NCBI RefSeq assembly: GCF_013365535.1
Contig: NZ_CP053590.1
Location: forward strand, 1,540,501 to 1,604,500
Source: Aquimarina sp. TRL1
GTDB taxonomy: Bacteria; Bacteroidota; Bacteroidia; Flavobacteriales; Flavobacteriaceae
Length of the DNA stretch: 64,000 nt
Direction of reading: 5' to 3'
Shown: positions 1 through 9,901 of the stretch, piece after piece
Layout: each line of letters starts with the position of its first letter
Numbering within the stretch: the first letter of the stretch is position 1
Notes under the pieces: generated by a model
What the model was told of the DNA's origin: nothing
The model's input: the letters and a program-made list of their open reading frames with translations, nothing else
The model's database searches: none
Program-made: the position numbers and the translations under genes

Positions 1-248
1 TCTGTTCAGGACTCTTCATTAACGTATACCTCCTTCTTATTAAACTATTGGGGAGTGATATAGGAAACAGACCTTTATTACTTTTGGGAACATTATTAAT
101 TCTCGTGGGAATTCAATTTTTTACCATTGGTATTGTCACGGATCTTCTTATGAGAACATACTATGAATCTCAAGAAAAAACACCTTATAAAATAAGAAAA
201 ACAATCACATTTGAAAAAACAAAAGAACCTAGCTTACACGTTTCTTAA
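1..248 (+). CDS. Glycosyltransferase family 2 (polyprenol-phosphate type), C-terminal end only
   Basis: The open frame runs in from the window edge and ends at 248, so only about the last 80 residues are visible. They hold two hydrophobic segments, a GNRPLLLLG turn and the ending TDLLMRTYYESQEKTPY. That tail is typical of membrane-anchored GT2 enzymes of the dolichol/undecaprenyl-phosphate mannose or glucose synthase family, which load a sugar on a polyprenol carrier on the inner face of the inner membrane. The catalytic domain lies outside the window, so the sugar cannot be named. The 3' end overlaps the next gene by 38 bases, which suggests translational coupling. Confidence 0.72.
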   Translation, partial: CSGLFINVYLLLIKLLGSDIGNRPLLLLGTLLILVGIQFFTIGIVTDLLMRTYYESQEKTPYKIRKTITFEKTKEPSLHVS

Positions 249-1107
249 ACTAGTTATCACTATTGTATTCCTATACTTTGTTTTTTCTAAGATCTCTTTT
301 TACGAAACAATAGAAATCCTTAGAAAATCAAATCTTTCCTTTTTGTTGATTGGGTTGCTGAGCTTTATTATTTCCCAATGGATTTCTGCAAACAGGTTAC
401 TAGAAATTTTTAAATCAATTTCTTTCTATTTATCTCCTAAAAGTAATTATCAGTTATATCTCGTCGGTATGTTTTATAACTTCTTTATTCCAGGAGGGAT
501 TGGAGGAGATGCTTATAAAGTATATTTACTACAAAAAAAACTACAATGGTCAGTAAAAAAAGTTACTTCATGCATTCTTTTTGATCGTTGTATCGGTTTA
601 GGAGGTCTTCTTATCTTAATTGTAATAATATCTGTTTTCACTCCTGTTTTTAAGAGCTCCAGCTTCTTGTTAAAAGGACTTACTATAGGCTGTCTTCCAT
701 TAATGATATCCGCTGGATACCTGCTCACATATTACTTGTTCCCATCGTTTAAAAGCTACTATACAAAAACACTGTTGTTTTCTGTTTTTGTTCAGCTATT
801 TCAGTGCTTAAGCATTTATTTTATTGCCAAAAGCATGTCCATCCCCGACAATTATATTCATTACATTCTTATTTTTTTAGTTTCTTCGATCCTTTCTGTC
901 TTTTCTTTTTCGGGAATAGGTGTTAGAGAACTTATATTTTATCAAGCCTCAGTTATCCTTTCATTAGACACGGCAAAAAGTGTATCCATAGGCACATTAT
1001 TCTCTATATTAACAGCCTTCATCTCTATATTTGGATGCTTCTATATTTTTAGAAAAGATACCAGTATACATATAAAAGAAAAGCCTCAAAGCGGCATACC
1101 GCTTTGA
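211..1107 (+). CDS. Flippase-like membrane protein, LPG_synthase_TM (UPF0104/AglD) family
   Basis: An integral inner-membrane protein of 298 residues with about eight hydrophobic segments. The conserved loops GGIGGDAYKVYLL (about residue 94) and SFSGIGVREL (about 231) mark the lysylphosphatidylglycerol-synthase transmembrane family. It lacks the soluble aminoacyl-transferase domain of MprF, so lipid or polyprenol-sugar transport is a better guess than lysyl-PG synthesis. The start is a TTG at 211; an in-frame stop at 193-195 and the lack of a nearer ATG force it. Overlap with the polyprenol-sugar glycosyltransferase upstream suggests one pathway: one protein makes a lipid-linked sugar and the other handles it. 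The exact substrate is unknown. Confidence 0.75.
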   Translation: MKKQKNLAYTFLKLVITIVFLYFVFSKISFYETIEILRKSNLSFLLIGLLSFIISQWISANRLLEIFKSISFYLSPKSNYQLYLVGMFYNFFIPGGIGGDAYKVYLLQKKLQWSVKKVTSCILFDRCIGLGGLLILIVIISVFTPVFKSSSFLLKGLTIGCLPLMISAGYLLTYYLFPSFKSYYTKTLLFSVFVQLFQCLSIYFIAKSMSIPDNYIHYILIFLVSSILSVFSFSGIGVRELIFYQASVILSLDTAKSVSIGTLFSILTAFISIFGCFYIFRKDTSIHIKEKPQSGIPL

Positions 1108-1115
1108 GGCTTTTT
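1083..1115. terminator. Bidirectional terminator inside the end of the flippase-like gene
   Basis: A 12-bp perfect stem, GCCTCAAAGCGG (1083-1094) with CCGCTTTGAGGC (1099-1110), has a CATA loop and a T-run on the plus side and A's on the other. The stop codon of the flippase-like gene (1105-1107) is inside the right arm, so the stem also encodes its last residues. The atpC stop codon at 1142 faces it from the other strand, so it can end both transcripts. Confidence 0.85.
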
Positions 1116-1141
1116 ATATCTATAGATAAAGAATTATTAGC

Positions 1142-1435
1142 TTAATCTGCTAAAACAATTACTTTATTATCTTTCATTTCTAGTGTTCCAGATTTGATTG
1201 CTAAAGTTAAAATCTTATCATCATCTGCATGAGGAACTAATTTCCCTGAAAGCTCACTTAATTCTAAATGTTGCTTTGTATGAGTATGAATCTGTACTGT
1301 TCCTTCGACTAAAATAGAAACAACAGGTGCGTGATTACTCAACATTTGAAATTCTCCATTTAGACCAGGCACTACAACAGAATCAACTTCTGATGAGAAT
1401 AATACAGCTTCCGGGCTTACAATTTCTAAATACAT
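1142..1435 (-). CDS. atpC: F1F0 ATP synthase epsilon subunit
   Basis: The 97-residue protein matches the N-terminal beta-sandwich of the F1 epsilon subunit (LEIVSPEAVLFSSEVDSVVVPG, GEFQMLSNHAPVV). It is shorter than the 130-140 residues common in other bacteria because the C-terminal two-helix inhibitory domain is missing, a form often seen in Bacteroidota. It belongs to the central stalk and couples proton flow to catalysis in the beta subunits. It lies 12 bases after atpD in the same operon. The absence of the helical domain implies that any inhibition of ATP hydrolysis must come from elsewhere. Confidence 0.95.
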   Translation of the reverse strand: MYLEIVSPEAVLFSSEVDSVVVPGLNGEFQMLSNHAPVVSILVEGTVQIHTHTKQHLELSELSGKLVPHADDDKILTLAIKSGTLEMKDNKVIVLAD

Positions 1436-1447
1436 ATATAAATGGTA

Positions 1448-2974
<1,527 letters not shown>

Positions 2975-2993
2975 TTAGTATTTTTCTACTTAA

Positions 2994-3034
2994 AAAACGA
3001 CTTTCATGTTATTAAATTAAGTACAAGTCGTTTT
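2994..3034 (-). promoter_or_regulatory. Stem-loop at the predicted 5' end of the atpDC mRNA
   Basis: A perfect 10-bp inverted repeat, AAAACGACTT (2994-3003) and AAGTCGTTTT (3025-3034), is separated by 21 bases. On the minus strand it begins 7 bases after the -7 box at 3042-3049, so the mRNA would start with this stem. The lower arm runs into six T's on the minus strand, so it could also act as a weak terminator for read-through from upstream or as an attenuator. Which role applies cannot be decided from sequence. Confidence 0.55.
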
Positions 3035-3041
3035 CAGGGTG

Positions 3042-3049
3042 CAAATATA
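3042..3049 (-). promoter_or_regulatory. Bacteroidota -7 promoter box for atpDC
   Basis: CAAATATA on the plus strand reads TATATTTG on the minus strand, an exact match to the Bacteroidota consensus TAnnTTTG. A clear -33 TTG is not visible at the usual spacing. Predicted transcription start is near 3035, giving a leader of about 80 bases. Confidence 0.5.
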
Positions 3050-3153
3050 GTTTTTTAAAATGATAAAATAACCTCTTTTATTTTGTTTTTTATATCCTTT
3101 CTAAAAAGCATTCTAAAAATATGGCTCTCACCCCTCAACTACGTGTTTTCTTA

Positions 3154-3188
3154 CAAAAAAACCTGTGACTAAAAATTAATCACAGGTT
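3154..3188 (-). terminator. Terminator of the glgA-like/DUF4270/glmS operon
   Basis: The stem AACCTGTGA (3160-3168) pairs with TCACAGGTT (3180-3188) around an 11-base loop. Read on the minus strand it is followed by a run of T's (A's at 3154-3160). It lies 26 bases after the glmS stop. Confidence 0.85.
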
Positions 3189-3213
3189 CTTATTTTTATA
3201 ATAAAAAATGTTA

Positions 3214-5061
3214 TTATTCTACTGTTACTGACTTCGCCAGGTTTCTCGGTTGATCAACATTTTTCCCTAACATTACCGCTATGTGATACGATAATAACTG
3301 TAGCGGTATGGTCGTCAACAACGGAGTTAAAAACTCTTCTGTTTCCGGCACCTCTATAACGTGATCCGCAAGATTACTCACCGTATCATCTCCTTTGGTA
3401 ACAATGGCTATAATCTTCCCTTTTCTGGATTTGATTTCCTGAATATTACTTACGACTTTATCGTAATGTCCTTTTCGGGTAGCAATTACCACTACTGGCA
3501 TATGCTCATCTATAAGAGCAATTGGTCCGTGCTTCATTTCTGCTGCAGGATACCCTTCTGCATGTATATAAGAGATTTCTTTTAATTTGAGTGCTCCTTC
3601 TAATGCAACCGGGAAATTATATCCTCTTCCGAGATACAAGCAGTTTTTCGCTTCTTTATATGTATCAGCTATAAACTTAATATGCTCATTAGACTTTAAG
3701 GATTCTTCTACTTTTTCAGGGATACGTTCTAATTCCTGAAGATAGAAATGGAAATCCCCATTAGAAATTGTTCCTTTTCTCTCTGCTAATTTAAGCGCAA
3801 TAAGAGACAACACTGTAATCTGAGTAGTAAATGCTTTTGTAGAAGCAACTCCTATCTCAGGTCCTGCATGTGTATAAGCTCCTGCATGAGTCTCTCTAGA
3901 AATAGAAGATCCTACTACATTACACACTCCAAATACGAATGCTCCTCTTTCCTTTGCTAATTTTATTGCCGCCATGGTATCTGCCGTTTCTCCACTTTGA
4001 GAAATAGCAATCACCACATCATCCTGATGAATAACAGGGTTTCTATACCTAAACTCAGATGCATATTCTACTTCTACAGGAATACGAACGAGCTCTTCAA
4101 AAATATATTCTGCCACCAAACCGGCATGCCAGGAAGTACCACAAGCAACAATGATAATTCGTTTTGCATTTAATAATTTAGCCAGATTATCATCAATCCC
4201 TGCCATTTTTATGATTCCTTCTGCAACTCTCATCCTACCTCTATAGGTATCTAATATTGCATTAGGCTGCTCGTAAATTTCCTTAAGCATAAAATGGTCA
4301 TAACCTCCTTTTTCTATCTGCTCAAGGTTTATTTTTAATTCCTGTAAATAAGGAGCTACGATACTATCATCATTAATCTTTCTGATTTTAATATCCTTCT
4401 TCTTATTTACCACCGCCATTTCTCCATCTTCCAGATAAATAGCATTGTTCGTATACTCAATAAATGGAGAAGCATCTGAAGCGATAAAAAATTCTCCTTC
4501 TCCGACACCTATTGCCAGAGGGCTTCCTAATCGAGCCACTACAATTTCGTTTGGTTTCTTCTTATCAAAAACAGCAATTGCATACGCTCCTACTGTCTGA
4601 TTCAAAGCTATCTGAACTGCTTTTCCAAGCTTAACATCTTCATTTTTCTTTACATCTTCTATCAGGTTCACCAATACCTCTGTATCCGTATCTGAAGTAA
4701 ATGAATACCCTCTATTTATCAGCTCCTTCCTAAGCGACTCATAATTCTCTATTATTCCATTATGGATGATTACCAGATCACCAGAATTAGAATAATGAGG
4801 GTGTGAGTTAACATCATTAGGAACTCCATGAGTAGCCCATCGTGTATGACCAAGCCCTATACTTCCTGAAGTTGATATTTCTTTCTCTAGTTTTTCTTCT
4901 AGATCAGCAACTTTACCTTTGGTTTTAGACAATCGAATGTCTTCCCCATCATAAAGTGCAATTCCTGCAGAGTCATAACCGCGATATTCTAATCGCTTTA
5001 AGCCCTTTAATACTATTGGATACGCATCACGGTATCCAATATACCCTACAATTCCACACAT
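3214..5061 (-). CDS. glmS: Glutamine--fructose-6-phosphate aminotransferase (isomerizing)
   Basis: The 615-residue cytoplasmic enzyme makes glucosamine-6-phosphate from fructose-6-phosphate and glutamine, the first step towards UDP-GlcNAc for peptidoglycan and lipopolysaccharide. The N-terminal nucleophile Cys2 is in the expected MCGIVGYIG start. The glutaminase domain (about 1-240) shows HTRWATHG and HNGIIENY, and the two SIS domains (about 285-615) show ACGTSWHAG, SQSGETADT and the ending NLAKSVTVE. It is the last gene of a minus-strand operon, 19 bases after the DUF4270 gene. No glmS ribozyme-like sequence was seen, since the short gap upstream leaves no room. Confidence 0.97.
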   Translation of the reverse strand: MCGIVGYIGYRDAYPIVLKGLKRLEYRGYDSAGIALYDGEDIRLSKTKGKVADLEEKLEKEISTSGSIGLGHTRWATHGVPNDVNSHPHYSNSGDLVIIHNGIIENYESLRKELINRGYSFTSDTDTEVLVNLIEDVKKNEDVKLGKAVQIALNQTVGAYAIAVFDKKKPNEIVVARLGSPLAIGVGEGEFFIASDASPFIEYTNNAIYLEDGEMAVVNKKKDIKIRKINDDSIVAPYLQELKINLEQIEKGGYDHFMLKEIYEQPNAILDTYRGRMRVAEGIIKMAGIDDNLAKLLNAKRIIIVACGTSWHAGLVAEYIFEELVRIPVEVEYASEFRYRNPVIHQDDVVIAISQSGETADTMAAIKLAKERGAFVFGVCNVVGSSISRETHAGAYTHAGPEIGVASTKAFTTQITVLSLIALKLAERKGTISNGDFHFYLQELERIPEKVEESLKSNEHIKFIADTYKEAKNCLYLGRGYNFPVALEGALKLKEISYIHAEGYPAAEMKHGPIALIDEHMPVVVIATRKGHYDKVVSNIQEIKSRKGKIIAIVTKGDDTVSNLADHVIEVPETEEFLTPLLTTIPLQLLSYHIAVMLGKNVDQPRNLAKSVTVE

Positions 5062-5080
5062 AGTTTTAAGTTATATTTGA

Positions 5081-6736
5081 TTAGTTCGTTTTTGCTGCTG
5101 TATAAAAAATTTCCAGTTTTAATTGTTTATCATCTGGCACATTTTCTCCATATCCGTACAACACTGTTCCTTCGTGAGAAATCAGTGATGACGACGGTAC
5201 AATATCTTTTTGATCTTCTGGGGATGTAGGGGTAACAGAAGCGTCTCGTATTGAACGTTCATTCACATTTTGTGACACAGATATTCCTAACTTAATGTTT
5301 TCTGTATCTCCATTTAAGAGATTGATAATATGTTGTGTTATTCTTATTTTATAGTATTCTCCTTTATCGTCAGTATCTCTGGTAATTCTTCCCAAATGAC
5401 TAATCCTTGAGTTTACCGGATTATTATCATTATTGGTTCTGTCGGCAATATAATCAACCAGAACTGCTCCTGTATCAGCATCAAACACAAATACCCGTTC
5501 CGGCTCTGCTTCTCCAGAGTTTATCTTATCTTGATTAATATACAACTTAATATTCGCTTCATTAATCAACCACTCCTGCTCCTTGAGATACTCTAACTCT
5601 GTCATAGGCTCTCCTGCTCCGTTTGTAATCTCATTCCCTTCTGCATCTTTAGCAATCCCCATAAAGAACTCCAGAATCCCATAAGATCCTTGCCCCCCTT
5701 TTAGGAATAAATTATCCTCTCCATCAATAAGACCATCTACAACACTCTCTCCAACCAATATCCCTTCAGTAAAATCATTCTCTATTCCATTAAGTATTAT
5801 TCCGCTATTACCAAAATTAAGCTTAAACTCTTTATCTTCTTGTACTGTTGTCGTTTCTCCATTAGTAGTCTGCTCCTTGTCGTATGTATAATACAATGTG
5901 ATATCTGCCTGATTAATATTAAACTGAAGCAATGAACCTTTGCCATTAATCGGTGCTACCTTGAAATAAACTCCTCTAAAATAATTATTAAAATTATTCG
6001 AATTACTGAGTTCCGGCATTCCTTCTTTATCCAGGATTAATGTTTTAAAATACTCTTTAGACAACTTTAATCTCAGTCTTGGTGCTTGCCTAACCACATC
6101 TAATTCATCTCCTTCATCGTCTCCATCTTTCACTCGCAAGATCACTTCATCTTTTTGTGGATAAAACACTGCTTGCTCTGCTAATAAAGTCCCTTCAATT
6201 AACGTCTTATTTGCTTTTATATCATCCGCATAATACACCTTTCGGTCATCCGGAGAACCATTTGTCTCGAAAGAACTTAAAAAATAATTAGATTGATACA
6301 CCGATAACTTTACAGGATCTGTACCGTATAGAGAATCTAAGCGATATTTTTTTTCCACTTCTCCCTCATCATTGGTAGTACTTTCTGTTTCTGTACTAAA
6401 ATATGGAATTGTTAATACGACACTATCTAATTCCGCATTTGTTCCAAAGGTCGGATTCTGTGTCCCCAGTTGCATTTGGGATAAAACAGTATAGGTAGAT
6501 GTACCATATGTATCTTCATAAACTCCTAATAAGTTATTAGGTAAATTATTGACCTGCACTCTTTCAAAACGTTTTGAGTATGCCTTCGGAATTGCCGTAT
6601 AGGAACTATCATTAAAATTGACATCTCCAATAATATTGCTTCCTACAGTACTAAATTCGTCATCACAAGATACAAGTACACTACTTAAAACAACTACAAA
6701 AGTTGTTAGTTTCTTAAAACTGTTATTCCAATTCAT
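5081..6736 (-). CDS. DUF4270 family lipoprotein
   Basis: A 551-residue lipoprotein. A lysine-rich start and hydrophobic stretch lead to the lipobox VLVSC (Cys24), and the residues after it are DDEFS, an acidic signal of the type that favours surface display of lipoproteins in this phylum. The mature part is rich in beta-strand-like sequence (SVVLTIPYF, LSVYQSNYFLSSF, KLEIFYTAA), matching the Bacteroidota-specific DUF4270 family, whose function is unknown to me. It sits between the glgA-like gene (17 bases) and glmS (19 bases), an arrangement I recognise from other flavobacteria, so co-transcription is likely though a metabolic link to hexosamine synthesis is only inferred. Confidence 0.85.
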   Translation of the reverse strand: MNWNNSFKKLTTFVVVLSSVLVSCDDEFSTVGSNIIGDVNFNDSSYTAIPKAYSKRFERVQVNNLPNNLLGVYEDTYGTSTYTVLSQMQLGTQNPTFGTNAELDSVVLTIPYFSTETESTTNDEGEVEKKYRLDSLYGTDPVKLSVYQSNYFLSSFETNGSPDDRKVYYADDIKANKTLIEGTLLAEQAVFYPQKDEVILRVKDGDDEGDELDVVRQAPRLRLKLSKEYFKTLILDKEGMPELSNSNNFNNYFRGVYFKVAPINGKGSLLQFNINQADITLYYTYDKEQTTNGETTTVQEDKEFKLNFGNSGIILNGIENDFTEGILVGESVVDGLIDGEDNLFLKGGQGSYGILEFFMGIAKDAEGNEITNGAGEPMTELEYLKEQEWLINEANIKLYINQDKINSGEAEPERVFVFDADTGAVLVDYIADRTNNDNNPVNSRISHLGRITRDTDDKGEYYKIRITQHIINLLNGDTENIKLGISVSQNVNERSIRDASVTPTSPEDQKDIVPSSSLISHEGTVLYGYGENVPDDKQLKLEIFYTAAKTN

Positions 6737-6753
6737 AATTTAAACAAAGTTCC

Positions 6754-7563
6754 TTACACAAAAACCTCTGTTTGATAAAAGCTTTCATAAGCTGTAGCAA
6801 ACTCTTCCGGTCTTTTGTAATCTAATACAGGTTGATCAATCGTTTCTAAATGCTTTACTAGTTCTTCTGAAATTTCTTCCGATCCTACAACCACTGCATC
6901 TGAATTATCCACCGCAACTTTCATCAAGTTATCGTACGTTGGGTTTTCCAGCACACTGATTTTTTCTTCAGGAATTCCATCAAACTTTACTTTTTCCTGC
7001 ATATTCTTGTCTAATGCTCCTTCATAGCCATGACCATATACAGAAGTTACAATTTTACTTTCCGTAAACAAAGGCTCATTTGCGTAGTAATGTCTAAGAT
7101 ATAGCGGCAATAGAGAAGCTAACCAACCGTGCACATGTATGATATCAGGAGACCAGTTCAGTTTCTTGACTGTCTCGATAACCCCTTTAGCAAAAAAGAT
7201 AGCACGTTCATCATTATCAGGGAAAAGATTCCCGTCTTCATCTGTCAATGTAGCTTTCCTTTTGAAATACTCCTCATTATCTATAAAGTACACCTGCATT
7301 CTCTCTTTGGGAATGGAAGCAACTTTTATAATAAGAGGCATATCTAAATCATTAATTACTAAATTCATACCAGACAAACGGATCACTTCATGCAATTGAT
7401 GTCTTCTCTCATTTATGTTCCCGTAGCGGGGCATAAAGATTCTTGTTTGCCCTCCTTTGCTATTTACCATTCTTGGCGCCTCAAAAGACATGGATGAGAT
7501 TTCTGTTTCTGGTAAGTAAGGTATTACTTCTGATGATACATACAATATCCTCTTATCTTTCAT
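6754..7563 (-). CDS. Short glycogen/starch synthase-like protein (N-terminal GT5 domain only)
   Basis: The 269-residue protein resembles the N-terminal half of glycogen synthase (RILYVSSEVIPYL, GGQTRIFMPRYG, YFIDNEEYF, PDIIHVHGWLASLLPLYLR). True GlgA is about 480 residues with two Rossmann domains. Here the C-terminal GT1 domain is absent, and the ADP-glucose-binding KTGGL loop after SEV is replaced by LPETEISS. Database names usually call this glycogen synthase, but with these parts missing it is unlikely to make glycogen. It heads the operon with DUF4270 and glmS and is divergent from panC, a conserved layout in flavobacteria. Its real role is unknown. Confidence 0.75.
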   Translation of the reverse strand: MKDKRILYVSSEVIPYLPETEISSMSFEAPRMVNSKGGQTRIFMPRYGNINERRHQLHEVIRLSGMNLVINDLDMPLIIKVASIPKERMQVYFIDNEEYFKRKATLTDEDGNLFPDNDERAIFFAKGVIETVKKLNWSPDIIHVHGWLASLLPLYLRHYYANEPLFTESKIVTSVYGHGYEGALDKNMQEKVKFDGIPEEKISVLENPTYDNLMKVAVDNSDAVVVGSEEISEELVKHLETIDQPVLDYKRPEEFATAYESFYQTEVFV

Positions 7564-7604
7564 ATAATCGATAATTTTCTTGTCCCTCTAGAATAAATTT
7601 TTGG

Positions 7605-7612
7605 CAAAATTA
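7605..7612 (-). promoter_or_regulatory. -7 promoter box for the glgA-like/DUF4270/glmS operon
   Basis: CAAAATTA on the plus strand reads TAATTTTG on the minus strand, matching TAnnTTTG. It is 41 bases upstream of the start codon at 7563. No clear -33 TTG is visible. It is back to back with the panC box at 7644-7651. Confidence 0.4.
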
Positions 7613-7643
7613 CGAAAATTTATGCAGTCTGCTAGTAATATCT

Positions 7644-7651
7644 TATTTTTG
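7644..7651 (+). promoter_or_regulatory. -7 promoter box for panC
   Basis: TATTTTTG matches TAnnTTTG exactly and is followed by CA, as often seen in flavobacterial promoters. It lies 22 bases before the panC ATG at 7674, predicting a leader of about 15 bases. Confidence 0.45.
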
Positions 7652-7673
7652 CACGCCTTTAACATTCAGACAA

Positions 7674-8522
7674 ATGCAAGTACATGTAAAAAGACGGGAT
7701 ATAGAATCCGATGTTGCAATTTTACATACGAATCAAAAAACAATCGGTTTTGTTCCAACTATGGGCGCACTCCACCAAGGGCACATAGCACTGGTTAAGA
7801 GAGCCTTAGAAGAAAACGACACGGTTATTGTTAGTATTTTTGTAAATCCAACTCAGTTTAACAATTCCGAAGATCTGGCTCTCTATCCTCGTACTTTACA
7901 GTCAGATATTGCATTATTATCGGAAGTATCTTCTGACATAATTATTTTTTCTCCAACAGCGAAAGAGGTTTATGGAAGTACTATGATTTCTACAAAATAT
8001 GATTTTGGAGGACTAGAAAACGAAATGGAAGGTAAATACAGGCTAGATCATTTCAATGGAGTAGGAACTGTTTTAAAACATTTTTTCTCAATCGTTAATC
8101 CTACAAATGCTTATTTTGGCGAAAAGGACTTTCAGCAACTGCAAATTGTAAAAAAGCTCGTCGCTATAGAAAATTTGTCAGTAAATATTATCGGATGTCC
8201 GATTTACAGAGAAACATCCGGACTTGCCTTAAGCTCAAGAAACAAAAGACTTACGGAAAAACAGTTGAAAGAATCCCCCTTCATTTACGACACACTTCAG
8301 GCTGTCAAAAAGGACTTTGGCATAAAAAATGTTATAACATTAAGAGAATGGGTGTCACAACAATTTGAAAAAAATGATACTTTATCTCTTGAATATTTCG
8401 AGATAGCTTCTGTCGAAGACTTAAAATCGGCACATAAAATTGAACCTGACACAAAATATCGCGCTTTTATTGCTGCTTTTGCAGGAGAAGTACGACTTAT
8501 AGACAACATAGCCCTTAATTAA
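7674..8522 (+). CDS. panC: Pantothenate synthetase
   Basis: The 282-residue cytoplasmic ligase joins pantoate and beta-alanine with ATP to give pantothenate, the precursor of coenzyme A. The nucleotide-binding motif HQGH (residues 34-37, in [12 protein letters not shown]) and the second motif around [11 protein letters not shown] (about 185) are both present, as is [14 protein letters not shown]. The length is normal. It is followed 19 bases later by panD, which makes the beta-alanine substrate, so the two form a coenzyme A operon. The ATG at 7674 fits the conserved N terminus and the promoter box just upstream. Confidence 0.97.
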   Translation: MQVHVKRRDIESDVAILHTNQKTIGFVPTMGALHQGHIALVKRALEENDTVIVSIFVNPTQFNNSEDLALYPRTLQSDIALLSEVSSDIIIFSPTAKEVYGSTMISTKYDFGGLENEMEGKYRLDHFNGVGTVLKHFFSIVNPTNAYFGEKDFQQLQIVKKLVAIENLSVNIIGCPIYRETSGLALSSRNKRLTEKQLKESPFIYDTLQAVKKDFGIKNVITLREWVSQQFEKNDTLSLEYFEIASVEDLKSAHKIEPDTKYRAFIAAFAGEVRLIDNIALN

Positions 8523-8541
8523 AAAAAATTACCTTTGTAAC

Positions 8542-8892
8542 ATGTATGTACACGTTGTAAAATCAAAAATACACAGAGTCAAAGTTACCGGAGCGGATCT
8601 CAATTATATCGGTAGTATTACCATAGATCAAGATCTTATGGATGCTGCGAATATTGTAGAAGGAGAAAAAGTTCAAATTGTAAACAACAACAATGGAGAA
8701 CGTTTAGAGACTTATGCTATTCCTGGTCCAAGAAACAGTGGAGAAATCACATTAAACGGAGCAGCTGCCAGAAAAGTTGCCAAGGGAGATGTATTAATCC
8801 TTATCACTTATGCCATGATGGATATTGAAGAAGCCAAAAAGTTTAAACCTTCTTTAGTATTCCCTAACGAAGAAAACAATTTATTAAAATAA
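8542..8892 (+). CDS. panD: Aspartate 1-decarboxylase precursor
   Basis: The 116-residue pyruvoyl enzyme converts aspartate to beta-alanine for pantothenate synthesis. The self-cleavage site Gly24-Ser25 is in [12 protein letters not shown], so Ser25 becomes the pyruvoyl group of the alpha chain. Downstream motifs [17 protein letters not shown] and [11 protein letters not shown] are those of the family. It lies 19 bases after panC and 3 bases before the flippase-like gene, so all three are probably co-transcribed. Confidence 0.97.
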   Translation: MYVHVVKSKIHRVKVTGADLNYIGSITIDQDLMDAANIVEGEKVQIVNNNNGERLETYAIPGPRNSGEITLNGAAARKVAKGDVLILITYAMMDIEEAKKFKPSLVFPNEENNLLK

Positions 8893-8895
8893 ATA

Positions 8896-9861
8896 GTGAA
8901 GCCAAATCTTAGTAAGCTTTTAAAAATCATACTCCCTCTTGGTTTGGGAGTTTTTTTAATTTGGTATTCTATTTCTTCTCTTTCTCCTGAAGAAAGACAA
9001 AAAACCCTACAATACATTACTGAAGCAAATCCGAAATGGATTGCTATATCGGTGTTTTTCGGAATTATCTCTCACCTATCCAGAGCATATCGCTGGAAAT
9101 TTTTACTAGAACCTCTTGGGTATTCCCCAAAACTAGCCAATAGTTTCATGGCGGTAATGGCGGGGTATTTATCGAATCTGGGAATCCCCAGATCCGGAGA
9201 ATTCTTAAGAGGAGGTATTATTTCTTCTTACGAAAACATTCCTTTCAAAAAAGCTTTTGGAACCATTATTTCTGAACGTGTTATTGATTTACTAATGCTT
9301 ATTTTAATTATATGTATTGCATTCTTTTATCAATCAACATATTTAGTCCATTTTTTAAGCAACAAAATAAGCAATCCATTTATTACACTTGGTATCTTAT
9401 TAGCACTAATCTTATCCGGGATTATTTTTTTAAGACTAGCCAGAAAGTCTGAAAATAAATTGATTATCAAAATACGAGATTTTGGCAATGGTATTATGGA
9501 AGGTGTCAAAAGCATCTCAAAAATCAAAAAAAAACCTGCTTTTATCTTCCATACACTCTTGATATGGGTCTTATATGTTTCTATGTTTTTTGTCATAAAA
9601 AACACAATTCCTGAGACTGCTTCTTTATCCCTGGGACCTATTTTGGTCACTTTTGTTGCCGGGTCTCTAGCAATGTCCACGACCAATGGAGGTATTGGAG
9701 CTTTTCCCCTGGCAATATCCTCTGTACTATTGCTTTTTAATGTAGATAAACCTGCTGGCGAAGCTTTTGGGTGGATTTTATGGGGATCGCAAACTGCAAT
9801 AAATATTATTACCGGAGCGTTATCTTTTTTATTTCTTCCGATATTAAACCGAGGGAAATAA
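8896..9861 (+). CDS. Flippase-like membrane protein, LPG_synthase_TM family
   Basis: The 321-residue inner-membrane protein has about eight transmembrane segments and the family signatures SHLSRAYRWKFLLEPLG, NLGIPRSGEFLRGGI (about residue 94) and TTNGGIGAFPLAI (about 257). It is a paralogue in fold of the protein at 211-1107 but not closely similar. No catalytic aminoacyl domain is attached. The start is GTG at 8896, three bases after the panD stop, so translation is probably coupled. Its position after panCD is conserved in flavobacteria, as far as I know, without a known metabolic reason. A lipid transporter role is inferred from the family only. Confidence 0.78.
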   Translation: MKPNLSKLLKIILPLGLGVFLIWYSISSLSPEERQKTLQYITEANPKWIAISVFFGIISHLSRAYRWKFLLEPLGYSPKLANSFMAVMAGYLSNLGIPRSGEFLRGGIISSYENIPFKKAFGTIISERVIDLLMLILIICIAFFYQSTYLVHFLSNKISNPFITLGILLALILSGIIFLRLARKSENKLIIKIRDFGNGIMEGVKSISKIKKKPAFIFHTLLIWVLYVSMFFVIKNTIPETASLSLGPILVTFVAGSLAMSTTNGGIGAFPLAISSVLLLFNVDKPAGEAFGWILWGSQTAINIITGALSFLFLPILNRGK

Positions 9862-9901
9862 TTTCTTATCTTGCTCCGTGCTTAACCTTAATTGTCTACT
9901 C

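Noticed and set aside
5062..5080. A glmS ribozyme or other riboswitch before glmS
   Set aside because: Only 19 bases lie between the DUF4270 stop and the glmS start, too few for a ribozyme, and no such fold is expected in this phylum.
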